Positions 49,761 to 62,020 of a stretch of DNA of 64,000 nucleotides are shown piece by piece. The notes beneath the pieces were generated by a model. The model was not told the origin of the DNA. It saw only the letters and a list, made by a program, of their open reading frames with translations, and did not search any database. The DNA is taken from the NCBI GenBank assembly GCA_965153455.1, contig OZ234496.1, positions 6,457,207 to 6,521,206 of the forward strand, given 5' to 3'. Positions within the stretch are counted from its first letter, which is position 1, and each line of letters begins with the position of its first letter. The translations under genes were made by a program, and so were the position numbers. Source of the stretch: Sphagnum compactum. Taxonomy: Eukaryota > Bryophyta > Sphagnopsida > Sphagnales.

Positions 49761-50624
49761 AATTTTTGTGATGGGCAAGTCAAAGATGCTCGTCACAAAA
49801 GGAAATAAGTTTAACTTTGGGGGTCCTCACAACTAATTCCAAACTAAAGAATGTGATGAAATATTTGAGAATATATCATTTGTCAAAATGGAATCCTCAA
49901 AATTAACTAATTATTCAATGAACATGAATTGGAATGGCCAGGGAAATAAATCTATAGTATATAGCTTACAAGAATAAAACTCAAGGCAAAGGATATGGGA
50001 TAATGTGAGGAGATAGGAGGGACACGTTGAGAACTTGAGAACATGTTGTGAACCCATTAAGACTCAATCAGAACAGGTTGAAAACTTTATGGGAACAACA
50101 AAAAAATCCAACACCGGCGCATGAACAAAAGTTGGGCAGATTCATTGGCTCAATGTGGGCCATGAATCCAGGCCACTCCACAACAAATGAGAAATTTGCT
50201 TGAACAAAAGGGGGTGGGGATGGATGTGTGGAACAAACGAGACCCTTTAAAACAAACAAGGTGTGTTATACACAATGGCTCTGTCATTAATTTAATATCA
50301 ACAATTGATATTGCATGATAAATTGGTCATAACTAGGGAAAAAATAAAAAAATAAATCTATTTTAATATACATCATCGTATTGCTGTAAAAGAAAAATTG
50401 TCATGATTAAATTTTATTTTTTTAACATCACATCAAAACCTTCATAAAAAAAACAAAAAAAACCAGAGCAAGAAAAACCAGCAAGTCCTTGCTTGATTCA
50501 GAGCTTGGGAAAAAACTTGAAGAGAGTTGAAGAAGATTTGCATTGCAGGAATATTTGAAAGACAGGTGAAGTAGAAGAAGGAAACAAGAGAGCGAGAGGA
50601 AGCGGGGACGAGAAGGAAGTGGCG

Positions 50625-53600
50625 ATGGCAGTCATGGACATCATGACCTGCTCCGCCCCTTTTTTCTTCACCCTCTCTCGCCGCCTCTCCACGCACCCAA
50701 GTGCCCCCGAATCTCGCTTTGCTGCTCCGCATTCGTTGCCTTGGGTTTTTTCCCCAATCGTAAGCTCACACCCCAATTGGGCTCCGTCTGAACAGCAAAA
50801 AAAAAAGAGAAAGAGGAAAAAGAAAAAGAACCCCACTTCATTCTTGCGCTTTCTTGCTGCCTGGATTCGAGTCTCGAAATTTACAGTTTTGAGGGTTGCA
50901 ATATTGTTTTTGGGAAGAGTAGGTATGTGGGTCATGGGGTGTGGATCATGAGGTAGTTGTTCAGCTTTACAAGCATGATTGGTTGGTTAGGTCTATGCTT
51001 CTTGTATGGGTGTCAAGAACATATTGATGCTCTTTAAGTAAGAAAAAGAAGAAAAATTGGTCTCTCTAGTTTAGGTCATCAGCTCTGCTGCTTGTTGGGA
51101 TTTGGAGTTTTCAGCACAACTCTGTGGATCTTTGCAATTGCCAGAGAAATGTGACCACAATTGAGTAAATGGGTGGTCACCAATCAGAGATATTTGCAGC
51201 TCTTGATTTTGACTCTGGAGCTGTGTGTGAGAGAGCTACACAACTGGTGAGAGATCATTCTTGCATCTATGGTCTCAGGTGGACTTAAGAGGTTTTAACA
51301 TGGTTTCTGCAGGGGTTTATAACACACAGAAGGAGGGAAAGGAAGGGAGTAGCTGTGCAGGCAATTTTTTGGGGACGGGAACGAAGCAAGCGGGTGGCAC
51401 CACCACGCCCACACCGTGATATTATAATCTCTGCAGAGGATTTCTCTCAGGTACGCCCACAAGCACCTTTCCTCACTACCCTTTATAATATTTTCAGTAT
51501 ATCTTGCGGAATCTCAAGCTGCACTGTAGGGTAAGGAATTTTGAAATCAAAGTCATTTTTGGTGGTCCTCATCATCTATTTTCTTCGATTGTGTTGCTCA
51601 ATTCTTTGAAGGGATGATGAGCTCCAAGTCTCTGGATCTCTTGACATGGCGTATGTATGCATGCAGGTTAAACAAGAGAAAGAAACGGCAACTGTTGTGG
51701 AACTGCCACTTACATTAACAGTGTCCGTAATATCATCTATATCACAGATCCCAGCAGACCATTGGGATGCATGTGCACTTGATTCCACAGGACCTGAATC
51801 AGCAAACCCTTTCATTACACATGCCTTCTTGTCAAGCCTTGAAGACAGCAAAAGTGCAGTGCCAGTCAGTTCCCATCCCCTTCTTCTTATGTGTCTGCTC
51901 AGGCATCTATGGATAAGTGACCTGCACAAAAATGAGAGCTCGTTGTACTGAAGGGAGGATGATGGAGGGGCATTTAGAGTTCTTGTTGGTTTGGTACCAA
52001 AAGATGTGCCATGGAAACTCTTGAGCTGTTGCTGAAGGATGGATGATCGTGATCCCCTGCAGGAGGAGGGTTGGTTGCCACAGCACCTGGTTGCAAGGCA
52101 TGGTGATGGTTCGATTCTTGGAGTTGTTCCTTTGTATCTGAAAAGGTCACATCTGAACTCTATGTTCTTGTATGAGCAGGGAAGAAGGAAAAGTGTCCAG
52201 TCTTGAAATGCACCTCTGCTTGCTGTCAGTCTTGTCCAAGTATATTCAGTGCTGAGTAGCTTGAATCATGAATCTTGCAGCCACTCATATGGGGAGTATG
52301 TATTTGACCATTCGTGGGCAAATGCTTTTTATCGGTATGGTGGAGCCTACTACCCAAAGCTTCAGTCATGTGTGCCTTTCACACCTGCAACAGGCCCACG
52401 CATTTTGGTGCGAAATGGTCCTTTCCATGATCAGGTCTTTGATGGACTTTGCAAGTCCATGCAGCAACTCACAGGCCAAGTATGTGTTCAGACTTGCTAT
52501 TGGGTTTCTCTTTGCTGCGTCTTGCACTTTAAGGCCAGCATGGGGGCGCAAATGCATAGGAGCTTCTTACTTTCTTTTGTGTCTATCCAAGACTGTAGCT
52601 CATACATGACCTCCACAGGGAAGATTTCCATGTGATTGCAGTAACGTTTCCTGTAACAGATGGGTGCATCATCAGTACATATCACATTCCCAACAAAACA
52701 AGAGTGGGATAGAGTTGGACAGCTTGGCTACTTACAAAGAATTGGAATGCAATATCACTGGAAGAACTGCAACTATGGCAGGTATGTTTTCATTGAGTGA
52801 TAAAGATGGGAATCTCTGGCAGATTGTAGGGGATTCCATTCCAGAAACTTTTGATACAGTGGAGTTCTCACTGAATTTTGGAGGATAACTCACAGTTTTG
52901 GTTGTTTCTTTGCAGTTTTGATGACTTCCTCATGGATTTGAAGCAGAGCAAAAGGAAAAACATCCGTCAGGAGCGTAAGAAGGTTGGCATGAGCACCATG
53001 ATCATTTGCATGCATTCTACCATTTGCAGAATCAGGGATTGCTTCTTCATGAAATCAGGGATTGCACATTACATGGACCTTGAACTGGGTGCTTCTGACA
53101 CTATTTGAACCTGGAAACTTGAAATTGGACTGATGGTTAACTTGGGTTTGAAACTCTGAATATAAAACTTTACAGATGTGCAGAGTGCTGCATAATGCAG
53201 AACACTCTGAGGCCAATGCATTTCATTTGCTGCAGGTTCAAGCACAAAACCTCCAACTGAAGCGACTACGAGGGGATGATATCAAGGTATGGAGGATGGG
53301 ATTTGTGCAAGGGTGTGGGGAGGGAGCTGTTTTCAATCAACAAGCAGGCTTTTCTTAAGAGTTAAAATGCTTCTGACTCCTCTCTTGCTGATACCCCTGC
53401 AGCCATGGCACTGGGATGCCTTCTACAAATTCTACAGGAATACAACAGACAATAAGTAATCTTCTTGTCCTCTCTTGCTGCCCTACTGTATTGTACAGTG
53501 AATACTACAGTCTTAAGTCATTATCCTTGAACTATCTTTTAGAGATTACTGACAGTATACCCATCTGTGGTTGTTAAACTGTAAACAAGGCACTTATCCA

Positions 53601-54402
53601 AGAGCCTCCATGTCAAACTGTTAGCTGTGCTCAAAAGCTTGAGGCTTTTGACTAGTTCTGTGTGAGTCAATTCTGTTGCAAGAATCCATGAACAAGGGGA
53701 GGGGCCTAGGTGGGGTCAGGCATACCTAACAAGGGAGTTCTTCCACTTGATGGGGTCACGCATGGGGGACCGTGTGCTCCTCGTCATTGCTGAAGAGAAT
53801 GGCAAGCTTGTAGCAGGTGCTCTTAACTTGATTGGTGGGGATACCCTATTTGGACGCAACTGGGGCTGCTCAAATGAAGCACATTATCATGCACTTCACT
53901 TTGAAGCCTGCTACTACCAGGTTCTTCTCCTACACATTTTTTCTTTTCTTCATCTTTGGTGAGGACATTCCTGCAGATGGATCTGTATGCTGGGATGAGA
54001 ATTGAGTGTAAATGTATCTACTGCACATTGATTCTCTGGCAGGCGATTGAGGCAGCAATTGAGTGGGGGCTCAAGACAGTGGAAGCAGGGGCACAGGGTG
54101 AGCACAAGATTCAGCGAGGCTACTTGCCTACAGCGACTTACAGTGCACATTATATTCCAGATCCTGACTTCCGGGATGCTATCTCCAGTTTTCTGCAACG
54201 TGAAACTATACAAGTTAGGTTCTGTACTTTGAGCATGTAGGAAGACTTCTGATACATGCATGTTTCACATCATTTCTAGCAGATGACTTTGGCAGTTTGA
54301 TGATGATGCTTGTCTCATTTGTTCCTTGTGATGCTTTTGCAGACAAATATGGCATTGCAATTGCTGAGTGACTCAAGCCCCTTCAAGAAAGAAATTGTGT
54401 AA
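50625..54402 (+). CDS. FemAB-like/GNAT-fold protein (PF04339 type), predicted plastid-targeted
   Basis: Twelve exons join in frame to 495 aa: 50625-50759, 51313-51450, 51667-51864, 52063-52145, 52281-52479, 52660-52781, 52916-52982, 53236-53286, 53403-53455, 53710-53920, 54043-54213, 54343-54402. Exons 1-2 encode a Ser/Arg-rich N terminus ([15 protein letters not shown], then [12 protein letters not shown]) resembling a chloroplast transit peptide. The body follows the family order: [137 protein letters not shown]. Bacterial relatives are often labelled peptidoglycan biosynthesis/recognition and share an acyltransferase fold with FemAB. The plant protein (At2g23390-like, from memory) has no reaction known to me. 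The donor of exon 7 (GTTGGC) is weak but conserved spacing supports it. Confidence 0.92.
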
Positions 54403-56932
54403 ATATACCATTCAAGAAGCAACTGTCTCTAATGAGACTCAATTTCTGCTTGCTCTTGTTCTGCAAACAAGCAAGGAGGTGAAGGAGTAGCTGCTCTTTG
54501 CATCCTCTCCAATAGCTTGCAAGATATTGATCAACTCTTTCAGCACTGAGGCATGGGTCAGCTTGTCTGAGAGTAGGGATCTTATTCTGCCCTGTGAATA
54601 TGCTGCACGTAACTGCGTCAAATGCTCATGGATTGATCCATGGACTCACCAATGGACAAAAGAATGAGGTTGTCAGTGGGACATGAGTCGGAGCTCAGAT
54701 TTCAATCTGTTTAAAAGACTGGCAGCACAGCTATGGGGTCTCTGATCACAGCATGAAGTCCATGAAAAAAACACTTCAGCTCTTGGCTCCTGTGTGCAAA
54801 GCTGATATTATGTTAACATAAGAGTCAATCTCACTCGCATTCTTGTCATTCACAGACATGTAACATTTGATTGAATTGAGCACAATTATGATTGAACGTC
54901 TATTGCAGGAGGTATTGAGGTTGTTGTATCAGGGAGCAGCCCAGATCTGGGGTTACCAGATGTTTTTTCTTTGTATTGTCAAGGATCTGAGCATCCATCC
55001 AGCACTTGTTAACACATGTCCACAACAGTTGTGTAAAAGAGGCGAGATGTGGATGCCTGTAAGGTAGGTGCCTCTACTCAGATAAGAATTGCAAGCTCAA
55101 GAAATATTAAAAGGGTTTGCTGAAAACAGTTTCAAACACCCTACGTGATACTACTCGGACAAGAGTTGTGAGATCAAGATATATATTGAGTAGCTGTGAG
55201 AGAGAGACAGAGAGTCTCTTGGAAATGATGGTCATAGCATTCCATTCAGATTTTGCAACTTCCAAAGACCATCACTAGATATTATTCCATTTACATGATA
55301 GTGTAAGTGATTTAGCAAGACGACCTCCCAAAAGAAAAGGCTGTCATTAGATGCGGTTTGTACTGGGACAGACTCTTGTGATAGAAATAGAATTGTGCAC
55401 TCATCAGACTCTACCTTGTGATTGATGTTGTCAGACTGTGGGTGTTTCTCTATTGAGGTTTTGGAGAGATGTTTGTCTTTGGTGTTTGCATGGTGCAGAT
55501 GATAGTCACTAGCTATGGCAGTTGGGGGGGGGGGGTGGGGGGGCTTCATTGGCTTGCTCCTGTTTTGTAATTGGTGATGTTAGAATGTTTGGGTATGGTG
55601 TAAGATCAGAAATTGATGACCTTTTGGTTGCAACTCATATCAATCTTGGCCCAGCCCACTGAGTCCGTTTGAAAAAGGTGTATTCTTACAACATGAGACT
55701 CCTTGGTAAACTTTGCGAAATATGGTGACAGAAATTTGGGAAATTGGGACCCAGGCCTATTGAGGTCGCTAATAGAGAAAGGCAAACTAAGGGTGGGCTT
55801 ACTTTCTCAAATCTTCTGTAGGGAAGGGTTGTTTGTTGAAAAGTTCCAGCCTTTCTCAACTGCAAGTTCTTGCTGGGATGAGAAATGTTACCAAATGAGG
55901 GAAGAAGAATGAGCATGGATGCACAATTCCAGACAGATGATGGAAATATCCTTGGTGGGTTGTATTTAGGAGGATGATCTTTGCTGCAAAACACTGACTT
56001 AAAGAACTGCCCTATTCTTTCCAGTGTATTTTGGGGATGCTCACCAGCCAGAAGATGTCAAGGGAACTTCCAAAGTCCAGAAGGTCCCCACCCACCAAGC
56101 TGTGAACTGGGCATTTCATTTTTCAGAAGTTCCTGTTTTAAAGAAAAGACTAAAAAAAATCGAGCTATTCTTCAAGCATGTGAAGGGTCTTGCATTAGAC
56201 CCTTCCAGATTTTCGGCCAGCCCTCTCCACTCGGCCTTTTGACCTATGATGGGAGCCTCAAATCCAGAAGGGTCTAAAGCTAGAACCTTCTCCTATACAA
56301 ACAGACATATGTTTTGTAGAGTTTCAAGGACCTTTTTATTATTACCTTCTCCAAATTTGTGGTGACAATTTAGGAAATACGTGAAAATATCCCCTTGTAC
56401 AGTTCAGAAAGCGAGGCGTGGAAAACAACATAACAGACAGAAATTGAGCTTCTGATCAATTCTGAGATGTGTACTTGTACCTCTTGCTTTCTACCCTATT
56501 TCTTGCCGTCTACAAGTTTCAAAAAAAAGAATCGGACTTGTAACGTGGCTGGCTGCAGATGACAAATCTTTGTACCATCCCGTACAAATTCAGGAAGAGC
56601 AAGCCGATTAGATATCCCTCCGGCCGATAATTGATATCGTGTTGGCCTTGCCGCTCATTGATATGACCTCAAATGCAGGCCAACATCCTTCCCGATCGAG
56701 ACAAACGCGTTGCACTGTATAAGATGACATTGTGGAGAATCATTGTCTTCAAAATTGAGCGGAAGATTGACCTCAGTCCGTGTGTTCCTGCTGGAGAAGG
56801 AAAGGCCGACGGTAAATGGACCAGCCACTTCTCGTGGTGCGCAACTCATGCATGGTGCAATATGGCAATAACCTGATCTCAGCTCCCTGCAATCCGTGGC
56901 CCAGGAAGAAGAAGAAACAGAGCTTCTAGACC
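54403..56932. other. Intergenic DNA between the FemAB-like gene and SAUR
   Basis: No certain gene. A G-rich run lies at 55,524-55,543. A 9-bp hairpin GAAGGGTCT...AGACCCTTC lies at 56,182-56,205, and GAAGGGTCT recurs at 56,267. The plus-strand open frame ending at 56,242 reads like ordinary protein (HQAVNWAFHFSEVPVLKK) but matches nothing I know and lacks clear exon borders, so it is not called. Confidence 0.4.
55524..55543. repeat. G-run (12 G, T, 7 G)
   Basis: An almost uninterrupted run of 19 G broken by one T, on the plus strand. A homopolymer of this length is prone to slippage and sequencing error. Confidence 0.8.
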
Positions 56933-57457
56933 TCAGTACTTGTAAAAGTCCAGTAACTCATCAACTTCCATCTGCCGTGATGCACAAGACTCATCGTTTC
57001 CCAGTAACCATAACAAATGCTCAAAGAGCACGACTTCGCATGCGATATGAAGTTCAGCTCCGGCTTGACCATCGACATTGCCGGCGGCGCACGAAGAAGA
57101 ATCCTCAGCCTCACTGGTCGCACTTGTCTCTACCAATCCTCTAAACAGTGTATGGTTCAGGAAGTGCGTTCCAATCACGAAGCGGCGCTTCTCTTTTCCC
57201 ACGTACACAGCAAGAAAACCCTCAGGAACGTCGTCAAGACTATTAGATGCAGCAGATGAAGTCTCCGACTGGCTATATTGGTCTCTAGGCTCCACCACCT
57301 CCTCAATCCTCATGGCCGCCTCCGCCTTCTCCCATGTAGAGCTTCTTGTTTTCCTCATCATATTACTCGATTCCATAGGACTGTACGCTCGCTCCGGGTG
57401 TGCAAAGCTTTGCCACTTCCTTATCAGTCCCCGGATCTTGTTCTTAGTCCCCGACAT
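56933..57457 (-). CDS. SAUR-type small auxin-up RNA family protein
   Basis: Single-exon gene of 174 aa, as is usual for SAURs. The N terminus is basic and helix-like (MSGTKNKIRGLIRKWQ). The SAUR domain runs from about residue 75 to 153, with DDVPEGFLAVYVGKEKRRFV, then THFLNHTLFRGLV and, after a gap, ELHIACEVVLFEHLLWLLG. Family members usually inhibit PP2C.D phosphatases and so promote plasma-membrane proton pump activity and cell growth; this is family knowledge, not shown here. Between the two conserved blocks the usual short linker is replaced by a Ser/Ala/Glu-rich stretch (SATSEAEDSSSCAAGNVDGQ). The frame is open for 26 further residues upstream, but the Met at 57,457 gives the family-typical start. 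Confidence 0.9.
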   Translation of the reverse strand: MSGTKNKIRGLIRKWQSFAHPERAYSPMESSNMMRKTRSSTWEKAEAAMRIEEVVEPRDQYSQSETSSAASNSLDDVPEGFLAVYVGKEKRRFVIGTHFLNHTLFRGLVETSATSEAEDSSSCAAGNVDGQAGAELHIACEVVLFEHLLWLLGNDESCASRQMEVDELLDFYKY

Positions 57458-58194
57458 ATTGATCGCAAACCGGATCAAGCACGATCTGAAGGCCGGCCAA
57501 AATGCATGTAGTCTACGACGTTGTGACCAGTACACGACAACAGATCCTTGAGCTCTAAGCTTTCATGTCTAAGAGCTTTCAGATCTTTCTTGTATTTTCT
57601 GTTCCACTTGCAAAAGACGTTGAAGGCTAAACTAAGCACAGAACATGATCAACTTCCAAAAAGGAGACCGCGATGGTCAGACAGGTCTCATGAAGTCTAC
57701 GTCACTCACTCTTTTACAACAATACGAGATCAGGTTCTCTCTGCGATGAGCTGCATGCATGAGGTGAGAGAAAAAACAGGTTAACAAGTTGAAGAAAAAG
57801 AAGTTGCCTCCGAGTATGACGATGTATACAGCTGCGGCCTGCAGGTTGAGATCTGTAACCAGGCAACCAACCAAAAGCAATCGCGATCTCTCAGTGAACA
57901 ACAAATGGAACTCCAATATTTAGTATCTTGGCGTCAAGAAACAGATCTAAATACAAACATTGTACCACAAATAAATTTGCAAAACTTCCAAGAATGACTA
58001 CTCTGTTGCAAACTAAAAACAGACAAACTGAGGAACCAGACAATATAGCAAGGTGCATCAGCAGCCTGAGGGAGCGGAAAAGACGCCTGCAGCAGAGTGA
58101 GTACACACTACACACTTGCTCTCCCGGCACAAAAAAAAAACTGGTGCTTGCTTTCAGAGTGTGGGAGAGAGCTTCATACTAGTAGTAGCAGCCT
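57458..58194 (-). promoter_or_regulatory. Upstream region of SAUR
   Basis: Moderately GC-rich and without a recognisable gene. Short open frames on both strands have no domain. I saw no TGTCTC auxin-response element by eye in this stretch, only a related GGTCTC/GAGACC pair near 57,663-57,688. Confidence 0.35.
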
Positions 58195-58430
58195 TTTTTG
58201 GGGGCTGGCTATAGATAGCCAAAATGCGATTTTAGAAATAAAAAAGTGCTCAAATCATGTGCTTTTGGAGATTTTCAATAGCCAAAATTATACCAAATTT
58301 ATGAAAAATCGCCAGGTTTCAATACATGGTTCAAGTAGGTAGCCAAAACTACAGAACCATGTTTTACAAATTTTACTTTCACAATTAGCCTGTAGCCCAA
58401 TCTGGTTAAATCTTCTCCTGGATTATTGTC
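58195..58430 (+). repeat. Dispersed repeat family C, copy 3
   Basis: Contains AAAAATCGCCAGGTTTCAAT, then ACATGGTTCAAGTAGGTAGC and CAAAA, matching copy 2 at 36,170-36,225 in the same direction. Its left part holds the small palindrome GGCTATAGATAGCC. Confidence 0.7.
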
Positions 58431-59479
58431 ATGTTGGGTAACCTCAAATTCACACAAAATTGCCAAAAAATAAACACTGCTCCATAGGCAGATAACGATC
58501 ACTGTAAGCATGATATTCCAAGCATAAAGACAGCCCTTTTTTTTAATTTTAATTTTCTTTTCCCCATGATACCTGGTCTTTCTGAGCTTTTCCGTAACTG
58601 TTCTTAATATATTTCGTGTAAGGTAAAGCTTGAGGCTGAGGGCATTGTTGAAATAAGAGGCCGTCTGAGGCAAGAGCAATCTTGATTTTGGTAGCGCTCT
58701 CACTTGTGGCCTATGCAACATAAAAGTCAATTCAAGTTTCAAAGGGGGTGGGAGGGGGGCAGGGCCTTTGTGTGTGTTTTTTTCTTGTAAAGCCCACCTT
58801 GAAGCCTTCTGCTGGAGGGGAGGAATAATTGTGCACTGTAACATGATGTCCTCCAAACACACTACAACTTTTTTTTTTTCAGAGATTCCTAGTAAAAGTT
58901 TCAACAAAGTTCAGCTAAAACTATTTAGCTTTGGGAAAAACTTGTGTAACCTATGCCCTTGGCTCAAGTGTGAACTGGTAACCCAACTAAATTTTCCTTT
59001 CAAAACCAAATTTGTAATTTAATTGAATTTTCAATGACAAAAATTATTCAAAATTTAATACCTCTCACAACTTAGGTCTAAAATTATCCTCATTAAATCC
59101 TCCTCATTGACGCTTTCCAATAATATCAAGAATGCACCCAAATTCTCTTATAGTTTATAGTTTTGTTTCAAATGAAATTTTAATGAAAAAATTGTTCAAT
59201 ATTCAATAACTTCTCCACCATAGGCAAAACATTATGAAACTAACTTAGGACACTTGTACTCATCAAGGGTTTTCTAACAACTCGTAGATGTTTGGAGTTG
59301 ACTCCAAATCCTATCCCACTTCCATCAACATGATTACATCACACATAAGCCCTTGCTTATGTAGGGGAGTATGTTCGAATAATATGTGCATTAGTTTTGA
59401 GCAAACCTGCAGCCCCATCTAACGAGATCATGGGAGTCTTTTGTTTTCTCCATCCACTTGCTGTGGTTGATTTTCTTTC
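58431..59479. other. Intergenic DNA, no gene recognised
   Basis: The minus-strand open frame at 58,907-58,299 overlaps repeat C and has no recognisable domain, so I do not call it. Nothing else was seen. Confidence 0.35.
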
Positions 59480-62020
59480 TTTCATTGATGATTTCCATCT
59501 TGAAATGAAGGTTATTTTAAATCATGAAGCATTTATTTTTACTGTGGCTCATTCACCACGTTTTTCTTCTAATGACCTTTCGGATATGGTGTATGAACTT
59601 TTATGAAATTGTTTTGTCCTAGATAATTTTGTGAGTGGCTTTGACCTCTTTTTCAAGGTATGTGGGCACATTGTTTGAAGTCATGTTTCATCTTTAGTAT
59701 CGCCTCCTAACGTTGGAGAAGCAATTTGGAGGCATATGTCCCATTGCGATTGGTGAAGTGACTATTGCTTGGTTGCCCGCACATTGGTTATTTAATTTAA
59801 AGATATTCTCACAAAGCATTTTAGTCCTAATTAGTTTGGTGTAGTGACTTGTGGTAGGTGTGAGATAGTGGTTCATGGCATTCGAGTGCTGTTAAATTTG
59901 CACCTAGATTGGGTGATGCTATAGGTGAATGTCTATAATGCTTTCAATTTGGTGTCATAGTCAACATTATTTCAAAGTTATAATTTTCGCATAGTTTTCT
60001 GGATCAATTTTTTTCATTTATTCGACGATTCTATGCACGCCCATCCCCACTATATTTTTTTTATGCTTCCTAACATGGGGACCTCATAGTCATTTTGTCG
60101 GAGTTAGGTACATGACAAGGGGACCCATTGGGAAGAACATTGTTTGTTTTGGCTCACCTTTGCTCTTTGCCCTATAGCAGCAATTCACCTTACTTGTGTT
60201 TTCCCTTTGTTGGCGGATGATACGCATATAGTAGTCTCGCATCAGATGTGGTTCTCATTTTTTTACGATTGTAGCAGGACTTTTCAGCATTAAGGTTTTC
60301 AGTGTAGTTGCTGAAGTGTGTAGCTTAGTCTCCATAAGGGTTGGACCATTCTATATCACTTCCTCTTGGTTTTTTTACTCTCAATTGGGTTTTCATATTT
60401 TGGGTGCACCAATGGGATCTAGATCATTCGTGGAGTCATTTGTGGCTGAGGTTCTTCATGAAGATATGGGGATGATATCCAGTTTCTTTATGCTTGTAGA
60501 TCTTGAGGCGGCTTTTGCGATGTTCTTGTTGTGCTATGCCCAACGCCTTAACTACAATATTTTGTAACATTATGCTAAGTTCGATACTCGTACCATAATT
60601 ATGTTGGAAAAGTTATTTCGTGCAAGATCTTTTGGTGGTTCTATTAGTCACCTAGTTCATGGTTAGACCACTCTTCTTACTTTTTTGGGCAAGTTCGACT
60701 TCTCTTTTGTAGTTCAAATTGCTACCCCTGGGCATTCTTGGATGTTGGGCATTGATCATTCTTGAATTTGTCATTCAATTCTAGCAAGATGATCACCTTA
60801 TTCTTTTGGATGTAATAACACATGTTGAGATTGGCATTTTCTTATTCTAAATGGCATTATAAGATACCTAAGCCCTATTACCGCAAGTTGTCCATTCTCA
60901 GGTCCCACCCTTTGAAAGCCTAGCAGTTTAGTCTTATCCCCAGTTGCAAGCTTCTTTGGTAGATCACCTACACAAGCAAAAGTTTACTTTGCTTTTAGTA
61001 AATGCTCTTTAAATATCATGCAAATATGTCTTTGCTCATGTGTGGGTCCAAAGGCAAACGCTTGGTTATTAGCTCGTCCTACCACACATGTATTTCATTT
61101 ATCTTTAGTTCATTTTTTTACAATGCATACCTATTTTGGTTTGCCACATCCTACGATTGCCCATCTTTCATAGTGTCAATGTGGTCATACCATTGATGAT
61201 TTAGGTACCCATTTGCTTCAATGCCCCTGCAAGAGTGAGCGTATAATAGCCCATGATACACTTTGGGATACTATCACAGTTATTACTTTAGAAATGGAGC
61301 ATATGTTTAGAAGGAGGTCTCCCACCTTTCCTTCACCACATCCAACAACGAGTGGATATCCTTATCATCAAAGACGGCTTTCGGACCTTGATGGACATCG
61401 TCATTGTTAACCTAATTCACATAGATATGGTGTAGTGAACATTGATGATGATAACACATGCAACAATGATGGCTATTCAAGAGGACACAATTATACACTA
61501 AGCAAACACTAAACAATGATTTCATTCCCCTTGCTATTGACACATATGGGTGTTTTCGTTCTCGTTTCGATTCATTTTTTACCACTTGTGCATAAACCAC
61601 TATGGTGTGTCATCAGTGGTCTTCTTTAGTCCTCTCAACGTTTGCTTTTTATTATTGATAACGTGTGTCCAAAGGCCTGCAGCATGCGTAAGCCATAACG
61701 ATTCTTAGATGGGTTGCTGCATTTGGTTGGGGTTCTTGATCTCTTCCACACATCATAACTAGTGAACTTCCATTAATAGTCGATTTGTGGTAGATGACAA
61801 TTCTTTCGTCTTAGGTCCTTTTTGTTATCGTTGATTATTATTTCATAACCATGAGTCCTGTTTATATAGGGTCTTTACCTGATTTTTGTTGATTGTTCGC
61901 TTTTGTTTTTTTTTCTTTGGGTTGTGCCTACTTGTGTTCTCATTTGTTTTGTACTTTTGATGGGTCGGTTCCCATCCTTGATTTTTATACAAGGTTTTTT
62001 TTTTTTTTTTCCTAACAATA
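59480..62020 (+). mobile_element. LINE (non-LTR) retrotransposon remnant, copy B
   Basis: Broken plus-strand frames follow a reverse transcriptase order: SPRFSSNDLSDMVYELL near 59,555, PIAIGEV near 59,738, LVARTL near 59,770, FGVVTCGRCE near 59,840 and LHLDWVML near 59,900. DKGTHWEE (a GDPLG-box relic) lies near 60,115, the catalytic box LLADDTHI at about 60,207-60,230, and GFHILGAPMGSRSFVESFVAE near 60,390-60,450. After a YAQRLNY block comes a C-terminal Cys/His region near 61,170-61,250 (CQCGHTIDDLGTHL, then CPCKSER). The last coding-like stretch ends near 61,790 and the element probably ends at the poly-T run at about 62,000. Many stops and frameshifts make it inactive. Confidence 0.85.

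Larger units (their letters stand above)
48300..50624. other. Divergent spacer between PTH2 and the FemAB-like gene
   Basis: This spacer separates two head-to-head genes and should contain both promoters. It holds a palindromic pair near 48,676-48,740 (GCCGATTCTGGCTC and GAGCCAGAATCGGC), a dispersed repeat at 48,760-48,995 and an AATTC/GAATT-rich tract at 49,485-49,760. No gene was recognised. Confidence 0.5.

Noticed and set aside
55686-55994. Minus-strand 102-codon open frame
   Set aside because: No domain and no splice or promoter context. The plus strand here probably belongs to the flank of the FemAB-like gene.
58299-58907. Minus-strand open frame of 202 codons
   Set aside because: It overlaps dispersed repeat C and A-rich tracts, and shows no recognisable domain or family word.
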